This document shows, piece by piece, positions 23,740 to 36,600 of a stretch of DNA of 64,000 nt. The number at the start of each line of letters is the position of its first letter. Within the stretch, counting starts at the first letter, position 1. The position numbers and the translations under genes were made by a program. Origin of the DNA: Trogon surrucura (taxonomy: Eukaryota > Chordata > Aves > Trogoniformes > Trogonidae); NCBI GenBank assembly GCA_020746105.1, contig CM036628.1:21285191-21349190 (forward strand), written 5' to 3'. The notes beneath the pieces were generated by a model. That model saw nothing but the letters and a program-made list of their open reading frames with translations, searched no databases and had not been told where the DNA came from.

Positions 23740-24075
23740 GGCAAAGGCCACAAGGTGCCGAGCGCCGTCCTCGCCACGGGTGCACCTCCAGCCACGGGAG
23801 TTCCACGGCAGCTGCAAGAGCTCTGGCCCTTTGCTGGGGGAAAAAGCCCCCTCAGCTCCCCCCACGCGAACAGAGGTGGTCGGGAATCCACCCTGCGTCC
23901 TGCTCACCAGAGGGGATCTCGGCAGCTGCGTAAGAGCGATCCCTGCACCCGGGGTCCAAGGCGCAGGCGAGGAAAACCCCGCGAGCAGGGCGAGCGCTGG
24001 CGCTGCGCTCTCGGAGCATCTCCCCGAAAGGCGAGCGCATCGGCGGCTGCTTTTATTTGCAGTTCTGATCCGGGC
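23740..24075. promoter_or_regulatory. CpG-rich segment, possible second CpG island
   Basis: CpG dinucleotides are frequent from about 23740 and dense at 23920-24070 (for example CGAGGAAAACCCCGCGAGC and GGCGAGCGCTGGCGCTGCGC). The segment ends at an AT-rich stretch (TTTTATTTGCAG). It could be a promoter or a CpG-rich enhancer. No first exon is recognised. Like the island at 4850, it lies close to a long homopurine/homopyrimidine tract. Confidence 0.45.
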
Positions 24076-27000
24076 GCTTGTGGGAATTAATGGCTGTAGG
24101 TTTTGAAATGCAATTATAGGCTTTGCAGTGGTAATTTTGTTTTTATTTCCCACTGCGTTTGCTGTTGCTCTGCGGAGAGGAGAGGCTTTAGTTAAAACTC
24201 GTGTAACACAAGCGTACCTACAATTTGTTTGCTTTTTCTAGAAACTGTTTTTTTTGCCCTTTGTGGACTGCTGGTCCACGGGATGTTTTCTTCTGTCCCA
24301 ACACAAATAAACGTCCGGGTCCTCCATGGCTGGGGCTGGTAATAGGATACAGAAGCTTTCATCTCGAGGTCATTTGTGTAAATCCAGAGCAGCTCAGTCA
24401 AGACAGGAGATGACATCCAGCTCTGTGCCTGCCCACAGAGCACTCCTGCCTGAGGAACCGGGTCGAGATGTTTGAGGTTTGGACAAGATTAATCAAAACC
24501 AAAACTGTCTGCAAGAATGTTCTGGTTTCAGAACTTTTCCCAGTTTACTTCATGGAAACTAAACTTTTTACTTCCATTTTTTTCACAAACCCGTCCCAAA
24601 GAGAAAAATAAAGACTCGGCACCAAAAATGTTAGGAAACCCCAGAATGTTTTGACGAAATAGTAGTAAGAGGCTGCCATTCCTGAATGGCCTCTCCGGCT
24701 GGTGCACTGCCTTCAGCTGGTGGGTTTTGAAAGTTCAAAGGCTCTTTCTTTTCTCCTCTGCTGCTTAAAATAACAGGGTCAATGTATACACACTCCTCGT
24801 AATGATGATAATGGGGGCTGCTGGAGAAACGCAGCCTCCAGATGAACTCAAGACGCAGACAATCAACTGGAACTCGGGGGTAATTTTGGTTTCTGATCAA
24901 TCTAAAATCATTTTGACCCAAGGTATAATTTAAAATGTTCCTACCTCGGTTATTACAGCCCCAGGGCACTCTTGGTTGTTTTCGCGCATTCGCCCGCTTG
25001 TTCCCTCTCTCTCTGCTTATAAGATCCAAGGAACAGTTTAATGAAAAATGAGCATGTGGCTGGAGGGGTCAATGGTTAGTCATTTTGGATCCTTTAAAAA
25101 AAAATCAGCTAGGATTTGGCTGTGTTCTTTTAAATGGGTGTTTTCACAGTGGAGCAGCAGAAGAAAAGCATTTATTCATCACCAGTCAGCGCTTCTGGCC
25201 GCCTTCTCTCCTTGCTCCGCTTTGTTCTCTGTTTGTCACCCCAAAGCATCGTGGCCAAGGCACCTCCTGAGGCCGTCCCAAAGCCCTGCTCCCATGGACC
25301 TTGCCCTTCGTCAGCAGCGAAGGAGCTGCAACCTGTTACAAGGAATAGCTGAAGCCCCGGGGCCTTGCCAAGGAGCAGCTGCTCCCCTTTTCCCTCTTCC
25401 CCTTGGGGACGGGCAGGCAGGCGCGGTGGGAAGTGGGGAGAAAGGCGAAGGGAGGCTGGGGCCAGCAGAAGGCGATGGAAAATGAATCAGCACAAAGCAG
25501 GCGGGCAGGCTGGCGCTGGAGCGCTGGAGGATGCTTGGTGGAGGCACAGAGGGTTTAAGGATGTCAGAGTGAGCGGTTGGCAGGATAATTATTGCAGGCG
25601 GAAAACAAAAGAGAGTGACAATTTTCCTGTGGATGGATTCAGCCCTCATGCTTCTTAATTCCTGTTGAACAAAGAGCTATAATTGTTCTCAATAGCGAGG
25701 AGGGGAAGAACCTAATTTCCAATGTGAGTCAGAGAAGCTTTCAAGCAGAGGGTGGGTGGAAACTATTTATAAAGGACCATTAGGGAAAATCAGATTTCTA
25801 CGCACAGTAAACAGAACACAGAAAAAAAAAAATCTATTTATATTTGAGTCTGAAAAGCGCGTCCCGTGCAGCTCAGAGCAACAATGGCCAGAGGATGCTA
25901 ATGCTCAGGGGTTTCCCCTCGGAGGTTGTGGTTGTGTTTCTGTCCTTCGGCGGAGCTGGCGGAACAACACGCGGGCACGCTCTTCAGAGGGGCAAACAAA
26001 CACCATGTGAATCGGCTCCTTCCTTTCTGTGCTGCCTTTAGAAAGAGAGAGGAAAAGAAAAGAAAATAATAAAAATTGAGCAATTGGTTTCGTTTGGCCG
26101 AGAAATTGTGGAAAGCAAATACCAAAATGATGTGCCAAGCGTGCAATTGCAGGAGATGAGCTCCCAGTTTGCTCAACACTTGTTTGCACAGGTAAGCTTG
26201 CATCCTTCTGCCGTCAGCATTCATGCAATATTTACAATTCCTTATTCCCAACACAGAGGAAAAAAAAACCCTCTAAAAATAAATTCTAGTAATGACGAAG
26301 AATAGTTAGGGCCCGGCTATCAGGTTGTGCGAGGAGAAGGTTGCAACACGCACAGAATGTTTTCCTGGCAATTGCCTCATCCCCTGGACATACAAATTAA
26401 AAACCTCTTACTCAATCTGCAAGAGCTCTCTAGCAAAGGGAACCCGCTCAAAGCAAGGCAGAGGCTCCTGGCTGTGACTCCAGGACAGGACGAGCACTGC
26501 CCTGGCCATCAGAAGACACAGGAGATGGTGCCAGTAGCCCCAGGGAGCAGACCTGGACCAGGAAACCTCCAGCTGATGGCCAAGCATGCAAGGGTTGACC
26601 AGCCTCTTCAGAGGTGGCAGGGCAGGGCAGTGGGAGCCAGAGAGCCTTGGCTGCTCCAGGTATTCCCTTCTAACATAAAAGGTGCCTTCCAGTCAGTGGG
26701 AAGCACATCAAACCTGGGATGTTTATCTGTGATGTGTCTCCACAGAGTCTCGCTAAGCCACGTGTGCACATTTCTGGGCTAGAAAGGGAATATGTTGTTG
26801 CGTAACGTCTTAACTAGAAAGCAAAATGTAAGCAAGAAAAAGCCTTATGTCACAGCTGAGCAATGTGGGCTTCCTCCTCCCCCTGCCTCAAAGCTGGAAT
26901 TGTCTCCCTGAGCCTAAATCCAGGCTGAGCAAAGTCTCAAGACTTGGCCAGGATAACAAGACATGAAATAATCTAAGTGATAATCTGGTGATTAGTACTG

Positions 27001-30000
27001 GCTAAGGATAATCTGTTAAGTATCAATTTAACAGATATCTGGCACTTTTCCTCCATTACTTTTGGAGCACTAAATCAGATGGTTTAGTGGCTTTATTCCT
27101 ATTTTATGGGTTAGTAAATGGGACCCGGTGAGCAGAAGCGACCACAGTTCTCCCCTGGGCCTGTCCCCACTCTTAGGGCTGTGTCTGCCTGCAGCCCCGT
27201 CCTTCCTTCTACCTTTTCCTTCCTTCCTTCGTGCTCCGGACTGGATGATACGGAGTCTGCCTGTGGAGCAAAACCCCGCTGATGGGCTGTCTGCCTTCAC
27301 CACGGAGCTTGTGCTCCCCAGACTTGGACCACGAAGGAGAGCTGTTCCCTATGCGATGTACTTCATGCACATGCAGACCTGATTTATATCTCTTCCAACA
27401 AGCTGTTCTCTGCTATCATGAGCCAACAGGACCCATAGGGTGTTACAAGACATATTACATGCAGCCAAGAGCTTTAATCCCCCTGGGGGAGTGATTACAA
27501 ACAACTACACACGTCCCAGAGTTGCTTAATCACTGTTAAGAAATTTCTTTATAATCTGAGTAAATTACTTTAATTACTTGCAACTACCAATTAGCGTTTG
27601 AATGCTTCTACTGAGAAGTTTGCAGGCATTAATCTGCTCCCTTGGAATGTTAAATCACCGGCTGGAAGATGGCTTTCGTCTCGGCAGCAGGCAGCGATGT
27701 GCCAGGCCAGAGTGCAGGCAGCCAGCCCCTGCCCGGCGTGCCCCTCCGCAGCTGCCTGCCCTCCGCTCTCAGTTGTTCAGCACCTCGAAAGGAGAGTTCA
27801 GTCCTCCCGCGGGCTGCAGCCGCTGGATGAGGTTGCCTGATGCCGGGAGCAGGAGGTCGCTCTGCAACCCCGCAGGTCGCCCGCCCCGTGGACCCGGGCA
27901 AAACCAATCGCCCAAAAAACCCCTACCTGGGCGCTCACAGACACACCGAACTGCCCCTTCACTCGCCCGCCTGCATTCGCAGGCTCGGCTCATTTCTGAA
28001 TCAACGGAGCTCCCCGGCAGGGACGTGTCTTTTCTCAAACCTCACGTGTTGGATGGAGAGCTTTTTGCTAATTACCAGGTTTGACCTGAACTTAACCTTC
28101 AGACACGAACATCGATGAGGTCTGGACAAGCATGGCTCCATTTCTCATTTTCCCACTAGTCCTCACTTACAGTAACTCCCGTACCTTCAAAAGTTAGCAT
28201 CAAGGTCTGAACTTGCTTTGCTGGGTGCTTTCTAGTCTTTGCTGCCACGGATCAGATTCAACCCCTTTTTTTTTTGGTTTGATATTCAGGCCCAGGGAGG
28301 CTGCCCTTGTCTTCTTTTTCTATGCTCGTCATCAGGAGCGTGCTGGCGTGGGGAGTCTCCATGCAAAACTAAAACACCCTCACCTTTTTTCCTTTACAGA
28401 GACACGCATACCCATATGTACCGAATGTATGCATTTCCTAGGCAATAAATAAATGTCACCAGCCCTGAATAGGGAGAGTTGTTTTGCTTGTTCGGATTTA
28501 AATGAGACTTTGCAGGAAGGATCAATCTTTCAAGGGCTTCACGCAAATCCCTTTCTGAGCCAAATCAATTCCACAGCTAGTGACTGCTCGGCTCGCAGAG
28601 CATTTAAGGGCTGGCTGGGAGCTGCCACCAGGGCTCCGCAGGCTGGTCCTGGCTGCGGAGGGCAGCGAGCTGGTGCCTGAAGACCTCAGGATTCACCCCA
28701 CCGAGCACAGGGCTTCGCACATCTTGGCATGTTTGGACGAGACCTTGACATTTGTTCCCGTGGGCAGCAGTGCCGATCTGTGCCCCAGGAAAAGGGCCGT
28801 GTGCTGGGCTGACAAACACCTCCCTTGGCGGCACGGGAAGTTTTAGATTGCCAGCCAATTCCAGGTCACTAAAACCAGTGAAGCTTACAGTCAAATAGTA
28901 GGAAATGGAAGGCAATGACTGAAATAATAGCACATACAAATGGAAAACTAGATTAAGTCCCTAGAGCTTTCTTTGCAACTGGAGAGAATGAATTTTTCTC
29001 TTTCTTCCTTTTTTGTTTGAGGGAGACCACCAGTTATTTTGTGATATTCAGGTGGGAGCAGGAGTGGTTAAAAATACACTAGTGTAAAAAGCAGTCGGAG
29101 TCTGCTTCCGTCTGAACATCCTCACTAGACCATGGCTGGTCTTCTCTCTGTGCCTGTGCCTCCGTCTCCTCCAGCGCAGGCACCCAGCTACTTACCAAGT
29201 GGTTATTGCTTAAATGCACAAATAATGGTGATGATGAGACCCAACCCAGCTCACCAGTAGTCTCAACTGAGGCTGCCATGCTCTTCCATCCACACACAAC
29301 GGCCTTCCCAGCTCCAAGACAGCCTGCACAGGAGAAAGGACAGTTTGTAAAATAATAACGTGAGTGGGGAACCTAAAGCAGGATGATGCATTGATGTGCA
29401 GAAGCCAAGTAGATTAGACTCGAGTGCCTAAATGACATGTATTCTAATCCCCTCTTTGGAGCCCGAGCTCTGCGGCGGGGAGCTCAGCAGCTGGCAGAAG
29501 CGCGAGGCAGCAGCTGCCGGGCTGGAGGAGCTGAGGCGGCAGATCCAGAGCTCCCCACAGCACCCCCAGCCTCCTGCTCACAGAACAGGGTGTGCAAAGG
29601 GCAGAGGGAGAAGAAAAGCTATCGCCTGATGACACAGGTGCCCTGCCATCAGCTCCCCAGGCGCCGAGAAGCAAAGCGGAGATGCTGGTGGCCAGGCTGG
29701 GGATGTGGTACCTGGATGCTGGGGGAGGTCTGCGGGAGGAGGGGCCCCTCACTGTGCAGGGACTCCTGCTCCCATCACCGTTTCACTCCTCTGCCCGGAC
29801 CCACCATGCAGAGGGGCAAAACTGTGAAGCAGCAGCGTCTGAGAAAGACCATTTCTTTCTCTCTGTCCAGGGGAGGGCTGAGAGCGGGCGGCACCGCTCA
29901 CCCAAGAAAGAGCAAGCAGATCCCAAAACAGAGCCACAACCCTTATTTCCACTCATGAGCGTGCACAGCCTCCACGGCAGACCCACAGGGTGAGCAGCGT

Positions 30001-32088
30001 ATGGCTGACAGGCCTTTCAAACACCACACGGAAGAGGACGTTTACGTGACACATGACAAATCCATCCTCCCTGCCACCGCCGTGCAGTGTGTCTTCCCCC
30101 ACCGGAGCTCCCTCTGCTTTTTGGTCCACATGCCATAGCCCTCTGCTCCTCTTTATGACTCTCAAACCCATATCACTCAGAAAATGATATTCTTATTTCT
30201 CCAAATATACCCCTCAGGGTAGATGTCAACTTCACATCAGCTTACGAAGCAGCGGATATAAGCAGGGAGGCACATGCCGTCACACACTGTCTGTCTCCCT
30301 GACACATGTATACACACAGAGAGCTAAATTTACTCTTAGTGTATTCCTGAGAAAGGCTGAAGCATCTCAGATACTATCAAGTGTAATTCCCCTGCGTGCC
30401 CAGGCAGCACACACACACACACGTGCATGTACATACAACAGGGGCTTGTACGTTCCTGGATAAAAAAAACCTCATACATGGGGAATGGACAAAAGCAAAG
30501 CACCTGCCTGCCTCTGGAAAACTTACTGCAAGCACTGGTCTGGAGGAGCTGGGAAAAAGGAGGTGCGTGACCACGTCCACAGGCCACATCTCTACCCAGA
30601 TTGTCCTTTTGTGGGATCCCCAGTGGGGACGTCTCAGGGGAATGCTGACCCAGTAGGCGTGGGCTTCCCGAGCAACCGGATCACCAGGGACAGGCACCCC
30701 CTTCCGTGATGCTGCGAGGCTCTGCCGTCCCTCTGTGCCACCGGTGCTGTCGTCTGGCTGACCACAGCCCATGCGTCCTGGAGAAGCGCATCCACCCTGC
30801 CACGGCTGTACGTGGCCGAGAAGGTGTGGATCCGACTGTGAATGCTTGGTACAGCCAAACCTTGACTTGGCACAGAGGCTGATGCCCTTGGAGCATCATT
30901 TGGAAGGACAAGCTCTCTTCCTCTGCACATCAGACTGTACCAGAGGCTGAGCTGTACCAGAGGCCTGAGGACTCATCCGAGCCCTCACCCTACAAGCTGC
31001 AACAAGCACAGCTCCCCGTAGATGATGGAGTCGCTTATGCTGTTATTTCCCATGGCACTGATAGTGTCTCTGTTGTTCCTGACTTTGTGGGAAGCCCTCA
31101 GCAGCTTCCCTGCCCAAGCACTTGCTTGGCTGAAGGAATTTCTCCCTTCCCACTGACTCCATCCTGCTGCAGCGAGCGGGACCTGAGAGGCATCGGCAGG
31201 TGAGGAGCTGTTTGTGTGCAGGTGTGGTGGCAAATTGCTTGCTCTGACTCGAAGTTATGGTCTGGTAAGAGGTCCTGCCACAATGTGCTCCTTCAGTGTC
31301 TGCAGGGAATGGAGCATGGCCAACCCACCTTCCTGCGGCCGCACCACACCGTGACCGCAGCACCGGCAAGACACGGCTTAGTTAGGCAGAGGCTGAGGTT
31401 CTGGTGTTCCCAGAAGTGTGAGATGTGGCACAGGCTTCACAGCCCTCTCCGAGGTTGTGTTCATCCGTTGTGATACTTTCACATGAGAAACAAATAACGG
31501 CTGATGATATCTCCTGGAAGAAAAAAACAAGGTTACTCCCCTGACCTGATTAATGCAAATAAACTGAACGGAGCCCTGTCGCCCGGGGCTTGCAAATTTA
31601 ATATCTGTTAAACTGATTCATTTCATGCTGTTTTAGTCTTTCGCCCTGTGACTGCAATTACCTCTGAAGATCTCACTGGGCTGTCGGTGCCAGTTTTCCC
31701 CCATGATGCACTTTGGGTTGGTTCCGTTTCGTTTGTTGTTTTGATTTTTTTTTTCTTCTTCTTGTGGTTTAATTTCCTTTGAGTTTACTTAAATAGGTCT
31801 GGGGGCAGGGGCAGGAATGTTTAGCTAATGCTTCCTCTTTGCATAGGATGGCACCTCAGCCTGGTAATTCCCCTTTTATCAGCTCTGTTGGGGTGGGTCA
31901 GGGGAAGAGAAGCCAGCCCCAGCTGCGGGGAGGTGGGAGCCCCTTTTTTCCCTTTCAATCCAGCAACAAGCCAGATTTGAATTCGTAATTCATTTGAACA
32001 GCGAAAGTCTCGTGAGAGCAACAGGTTGGGTTGGTTTATGGAGGTGGGATTTCCTTCCCCTTATCTCCCCACCAAGACAAGCTCTCAG
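24076..32088. other. Unique non-coding stretch, mostly AT-rich
   Basis: Long AT-rich blocks alternate with GC-rich patches. Conserved-element-like pieces include about 24480-24600 (with GATTAATC), 26930-27080 and 31500-31760. A POU octamer (reverse, ATGCAAAT) lies at 31553-31560. A moderately CpG-rich patch occurs at 27690-28020. A short (CA)n run is at 30408-30422. I recognise no mobile element or gene here; the longest open frames (29437-29958 and 27602-28084) have no known domain. Confidence 0.5.
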
Positions 32089-32168
32089 CCCCAGGAATTA
32101 GAAGATGTGAGGCTGGGGTTTCCCACAGCTGCAGGAAACCCCAGCCTCACGTCTTTTAATTCCTGGGG
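32089..32168. repeat. 80-bp near-perfect palindrome (hairpin/cruciform-forming)
   Basis: The left arm 32089-32123 (starting CCCCAGGAATTAGAAG) and right arm 32134-32168 (ending TTTTAATTCCTGGGG) are reverse complements over 35 bases with only two differences. Both are T-to-G or G-to-T opposites that stay paired as G:U in the + strand transcript. The 10-base centre contains the palindrome CAGCTG, so the symmetry runs through the middle and the whole is an 80-bp palindrome with four imperfect positions. No tandem or transposon-type flanks are evident. Possible readings are a palindromic MITE, a microRNA-like precursor, or a palindrome made by a local inverted duplication. Confidence 0.95.
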
Positions 32169-33600
32169 ACGAAGTGCAGTGGGGTCCCCCCAGCTCAGGG
32201 CTCCTCAGCCTGCGCCTTGGCCGCTGCTGCTGCTGCCCACGTTGACTGGGAAAAGATTTCTTGAGCTATCCTCAGCTGCATTCTGCACCCCTGAAATGTC
32301 CCCTGCATCCCACCCTGCACCCCTGCAATGCTCTATGCACCCCTCTGCTGCACCCTGAGCTTCTGCACTGCATCCCACTCTGCACTCGCACACCCCTGTG
32401 TCCCACCCTGCACCCCACAGCCAGGTCTGGGGGTGCTGGGGCCCCCCTGTGAGGAGAGGGGCAGGGGTGGGTTCACCACGCCTTCACCTGCGCCGAGGAC
32501 AAGCAGCCTGCACGGCTGCCATCCTGCCTTTCAGCTGCGCAGGATTCATTTTAAAGAGAATAAAAGGACGTCTGTGAATGGCCCTTTGTAATTCCCAGCG
32601 GAAGGCTCATACCCTTTTTTTTTCCTGTTTGCTTACATCTTACTTCAGGTTCAGAGCTGTCAGAGGAAGCGAGAAGAGAAGGGATGCTGACTTCCCGAGC
32701 ACGCACACGCACACTCGCCAGCGTGCTCACACACCCCGTCACACACCCTTCAGTTTATTTTGCATTTCTTGCTTAGTTCCCGGCACCGGAGCTGCCAATC
32801 TCGGTGTGTTTTTAGTGCTTCTGTGCTGAGCCTGTCACGACGCCTTAATAGCTGTATCACCTTGTGAAGCTCTCAGACATCCTTAGCTCCTTTCATCAGC
32901 GGTGGGAAACCTGCCAGCCTCTGACAGGTTCTTCCAAACAAATCACGGCGCGATTTCCAACAGGAGATGTGACCAGCAGCTTGGCGAGCTGCCCGCATCT
33001 CGGCGCCGGACCCCTCTCCCCGCTGCCCTGCTCGGCTTTTCTCAGGGTTTCTCCCGGCTCGTTTGGGCATCAGAGGTGCCTGGTGGTGATCCCAGGAGAG
33101 CGGGCTCTCCAAAAGCAGACTCCCGAGCAGCTCGCATCGCTGGCTGTGCGTGCCCCGACACTGGGGCGGGTTTCAGCGGCTCCTGGACCATGCCCAGAGC
33201 GGGTCCCCATCACTTTGGGTTCCAACCACAGGTCACAGCCTCCCCGCCAACATGGGTCCTGCTGCAAGAGGCTGGTCTGGGGGCAGGAGCTGCGGCGAGC
33301 TGACCAGAGCTCTTCTGGAAGCAGAAAAGGACGCGGTATTTCATCATTTTGGGACCCAGACTGTCTCTGCTGCACCAACAAGGGAACTATTTTTGTGGTT
33401 CAAAGACTTATTCATTCTGTTGTGTTTTGGAATTTTTTTATTTTTTTTTTCCAAACCACCCACTTGAAGTTTTGGGTGAAGGTTCAATTTCATTTTTCTT
33501 ATTCCCAGCTCATTTGCCCATCCCTAAACCAAACATATTAGAGCAAGCATGTGGGGGAGAGGGTGCATTAATCAAACCAGAGGGTAGGTGAATTTAACGC
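32169..33600. other. Unique non-coding stretch with irregular CTGCACCCC repeats
   Basis: At about 32283-32415 the words CTGCACCCC, GCATCCCAC and TGCACTG recur irregularly, suggesting a decayed minisatellite. The rest is mixed: CpG-enriched at about 32980-33200, T-rich at 33433-33451. No gene is supported; a 225-codon + frame (32864-33541) has no known domain. Confidence 0.5.
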
Positions 33601-33626
33601 AAACAGAGAATGACAATGCGCCGTGT

Positions 33627-33963
33627 ATTTGCATAATCCAGTGAGAAAGCTTTCTTGCTGAAAAGCCAAAGCTACTGGCGTAGAAAAGTATAGGTCTGAA
33701 CAGGAACTCCGGTCCTGAACACTTACAGACACTGGGGGTAATAAATCAGGGATCTGAGTTAAAACACAGCGGTTCCAGCATGCTCTCCAAAGTTTGCATT
33801 TTGTTTGCTTTGATAGAGGGCCCTATCCTGCCTGCTTTGAAGTTCAGGGCTGAGCTGCCTTTGACTGCAGCAGCCACAAGCCCAGGCCTGAAGAGCAGGT
33901 GCTCCAGTCGGAGTCGCAGCGGAGGCTGAACTCATCAGCAATCAACGTTGGCTTTATGCAAAT
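33627..33963. promoter_or_regulatory. Pair of inverted POU octamers in an AT-rich block
   Basis: A perfect ATTTGCAT (33627-33634) and its reverse complement ATGCAAAT (33956-33963) lie 329 bases apart in a mostly AT-rich block with few CpGs. Octamers recruit POU-family transcription factors. An enhancer role is inferred from motif content alone. Confidence 0.3.
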
Positions 33964-34184
33964 GCTTCCAAATGAGGAGGATTGTCTTTGCCAGCTGATA
34001 CAAACCAGAACAAAGCCCCAAGCACCAGTAGAGGGTAACATATGCAATTTCAGGGCTAAGAAGTCCAGGGAGGGATTTAATAGCAGTTGGCGTTTCACAA
34101 AGGAAATAGCTGTTTCTGCAAAGGGGTGATTAGAGGTGTATATTAAAGCACGGGGGTTTTTGAGGAGCTGGCATTCCCCACTCT

Positions 34185-34320
34185 TAGGTGACCTTGGTCA
34201 TGTTGTTTCACCTTGCTGTTGCTTGGGTTTCTTCTGAGCTGTTTCCTCAGTGGGATAATTTTCCCGGCTCCACAGGTGTGATGTGGCTGCATTTGTGGAT
34301 ATTTGTGAATTAGTTTGACA
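34185..34320 (+). mobile_element. Possible ancient MIR-like SINE fragment
   Basis: GGTGACCTTGGTCATG, then TTTCACCTTG, then GTTTCCTCAGTGGGATAA, then GTGATGTGGCTGCATTTGTG follow the order of the MIR/CORE-SINE consensus (GTGACCTTGGGCAAG, then TTTCCTCATCTG, then GGATAA, then GTTGTGAGGATTAAATG). Similarity is low, as expected for a very old copy, so a chance match is possible. Confidence 0.4.
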
Positions 34321-34530
34321 TCCCCTAATGGAATATCTTAAAAGAAGGGAAGGAAAACGAAGATCCAGCTGGGATCCTGCCCTGGTAGGAGATGAGGAGG
34401 TGGCAAGGACCTTTAAGGGCTGAGTGGCCACCTGTCCCTGGGGTGAGGAGGATGCAGGTAGCATCACGGAGGAAGCAACAAGAGCCATCAGGAGGTCTCA
34501 GAAACACGACCTGTGCTGAGCGATGTGGAT

Positions 34531-34690
34531 CTGTTTAGTCTAGAGAGGATAGACCTGAGGGAAGATGAGATGATGGGCTTCAAATACGTAGAAGGAGGCT
34601 GAAGAAGAGAGGGAGGAAATCTCTCCATCCCTTAAGGACCTGGAGATAAGGGGCTTAAATGGTAGCAAAGGAAAACCAGGATAGGACCTG
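34531..34690 (+). mobile_element. Degenerate CR1 LINE fragment
   Basis: CTGTTTAGTCTAGAGAGG, GACCTGAGGGAAGATGAGAT and CTTCAAATACGTAGAAGG match in order the CR1 3' region (CTGTTCAGCCTGGAGAAG, ACTGAGGGGGGATCT, TATAAATATCTGAAGG), with many substitutions. Beyond about 34620 the match fades. It reads on the + strand and has no open frame of the element. Confidence 0.6.
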
Positions 34691-34699
34691 GGAAAGCCA

Positions 34700-36520
34700 G
34701 GCGGGGCTGGATCGATGTGCGGGTAAGCTCGGGCTCGTGCGTCCGCCTCTCCCTCGCGGGAGGAGCCCGCTGGGCCGGCACACGGGAGGCACAAGCGGGT
34801 AAGACCATATGTTTCCTTCCCCTGCAATTTTACGGCTGAAGGTATTTGATCGGACCGGTTACTCACCAACCATCTGTCCCCTGCACAAACACAGCTGATT
34901 CTTGTTATAAGCCTCCGATGGCAAATGCCCTTCTCCTCTGTGCACCGGGAACGCGCTCAGGTGAACTGCGTTCCAGCCGTTTCACAAAATGCATCTTTTT
35001 TTTTTTTAAGAATTGGTGCTGTCGGGCGTTCGCATGAATGGCAGCCGATGTCTGCGCTGATTACAGGGGAAGGATATTTAAAGCCCATTCTGCAAATCAG
35101 TGCCTTGGATACTAATATAAGTAACTTTATAAAAACAGAAAGAAAGGAAAGCGAGGAGATAAAAACCCCGTCATTTACATTTCTAAGGAATATGAAATTG
35201 TGCTTTTGAAAAAAAGCAATTTGTAAACTTTAGATAGCAGCAAATTCCTTGTTTTTCAGATACAATACCAGCTTTGCATATGCGCTGAAAGAAAGAGGGA
35301 GAGAAAATAACCCTGAAGCATCCTGCCCACTGCATTAGCTTTTAAAATAAAACCCATTTATATATAAATGTTGGCTTTTTTTCCCAGTCTCTGTAGAAAA
35401 GCTTTTCTATATTAAATGCTACAATGAATTAAATTAACCATAATGATTTCTTTGTGAATGGAAACCCTTTTTCCTGTGTGACATGTTTTTGATCATTTTT
35501 TTTCCTAGTTACAACAACCCGTATTCCTATCAAGTTGAGGATTTTGTTTGTTCTGCTGTTTGCACAATGCAATAGGATTGCTATTTGCCCTCCCTGGTCT
35601 TCAGCCTGCGTTTGCTGTGAACGGACTCGGCATAGTTCAACCTATTTTTTTACTGTTATTATTATTTATGGGTTTTGCAGCCCTGTTGGCTACGGCGGCG
35701 TTTGGCCGGGCTCTGCCAGGGTGGCGAGGCGCCAAGTGGGGCTGGCGGTGGCCGGGGGTCCTGGGGCACGTGGTTGTCGCTGCCGAGCAGAGAGCTCTTG
35801 CTGGGGGGGGAGGCAGCCTGCGCGTCGCTGGGAAGGGAAATTAGGTCACGTTTCTGGTTTGAAGAGTCTGGATGGCGTCCCATTTGTTTTGGATTTCTCC
35901 TAACGAGTGACTAGCTTCTCTTTTCCTCCCACTTCTTGTCTTTTTTTTTTTTTTTAAAAAAAAATTTCTCATTTTGCCTGCCTCTTTTTCCTCGAAAACA
36001 GAAGGGGTGGAGGGGACAAGCCTCAGGAAAGCTGGAGGAGTCCTTGGCTTTCTGGGCTCAGCCTGGGTAGATGCAGGCAGAGCCCTCCCTTGGCCCTGGG
36101 GCTCTGACCAGCCCTGGCTGTCTCCTTGGGATGCTCTGTTGCAATTGTGAAAAGGCCTTCAAAAAATCAGTTCTAGCAGCAGAAAAAAAGAAAAAAAAAT
36201 TATAGAAATCCCTGTCTGTCCATTCATCGTGGTAAAACCGCCTTGTGCCCCTTTTAGCAAAGCTGCTGTTACCAAAGTCGGTGAGCTCTGGTTGCTGAAT
36301 CGTGGGTGCCGCGCTGGAAGCCTGAAATCCCAATCAGAGATGACTTAACGGTGCCGGGAGCTGGGTAGGGGCTGGCTGGGCTCCGGGGGGGCTGCATGCT
36401 GGGGTTGCCTCCCCAGCAGCTTCTGCATCTTAGGGCTCCTGAGCATCCCTGAGCCGAGTCGGCAGGGCCAGACTCAGGGACACCCAATCCCTCTCCCTGA
36501 AGAGATCTGCAGGCAGCACA
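34700..36520. other. Unique non-coding stretch, AT-rich centre
   Basis: AT-rich DNA dominates 35080-35680, with conserved-element-like runs such as TTGTAAACTTTAGATAGC and CATTTATATATAAATG. A T15A9 run at 35941-35966 gives a poly-T/poly-A palindrome. A CpG-enriched patch lies at 35690-35850. No gene is recognised. Confidence 0.5.
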
Positions 36521-36524
36521 GGGT

Positions 36525-36600
36525 CCTGTCTGAAACCACGGTTAAACCGTTCCCTGTTGTCCCAGGCAGCCCGTGGCACAGTCTGTCCCTGAATCAATTG
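36525..36600 (-). mobile_element. Possible degenerate CR1 fragment
   Basis: GGTTAAACCGTTCCCTGTTG and CAGTCTGTCCCTGAATC resemble the reverse complement of an internal CR1 3' region (GTTAAAACCATTCCCCCTTG and AGTCTGTCCCCATC, from memory). The piece is short and diverged, so the call is tentative. Confidence 0.45.

Noticed and set aside
23412..23891. Leu/Pro-rich minus-strand frame and Arg/Gly/Glu-rich + frame
   Set aside because: Both are translations of the polypurine tract.
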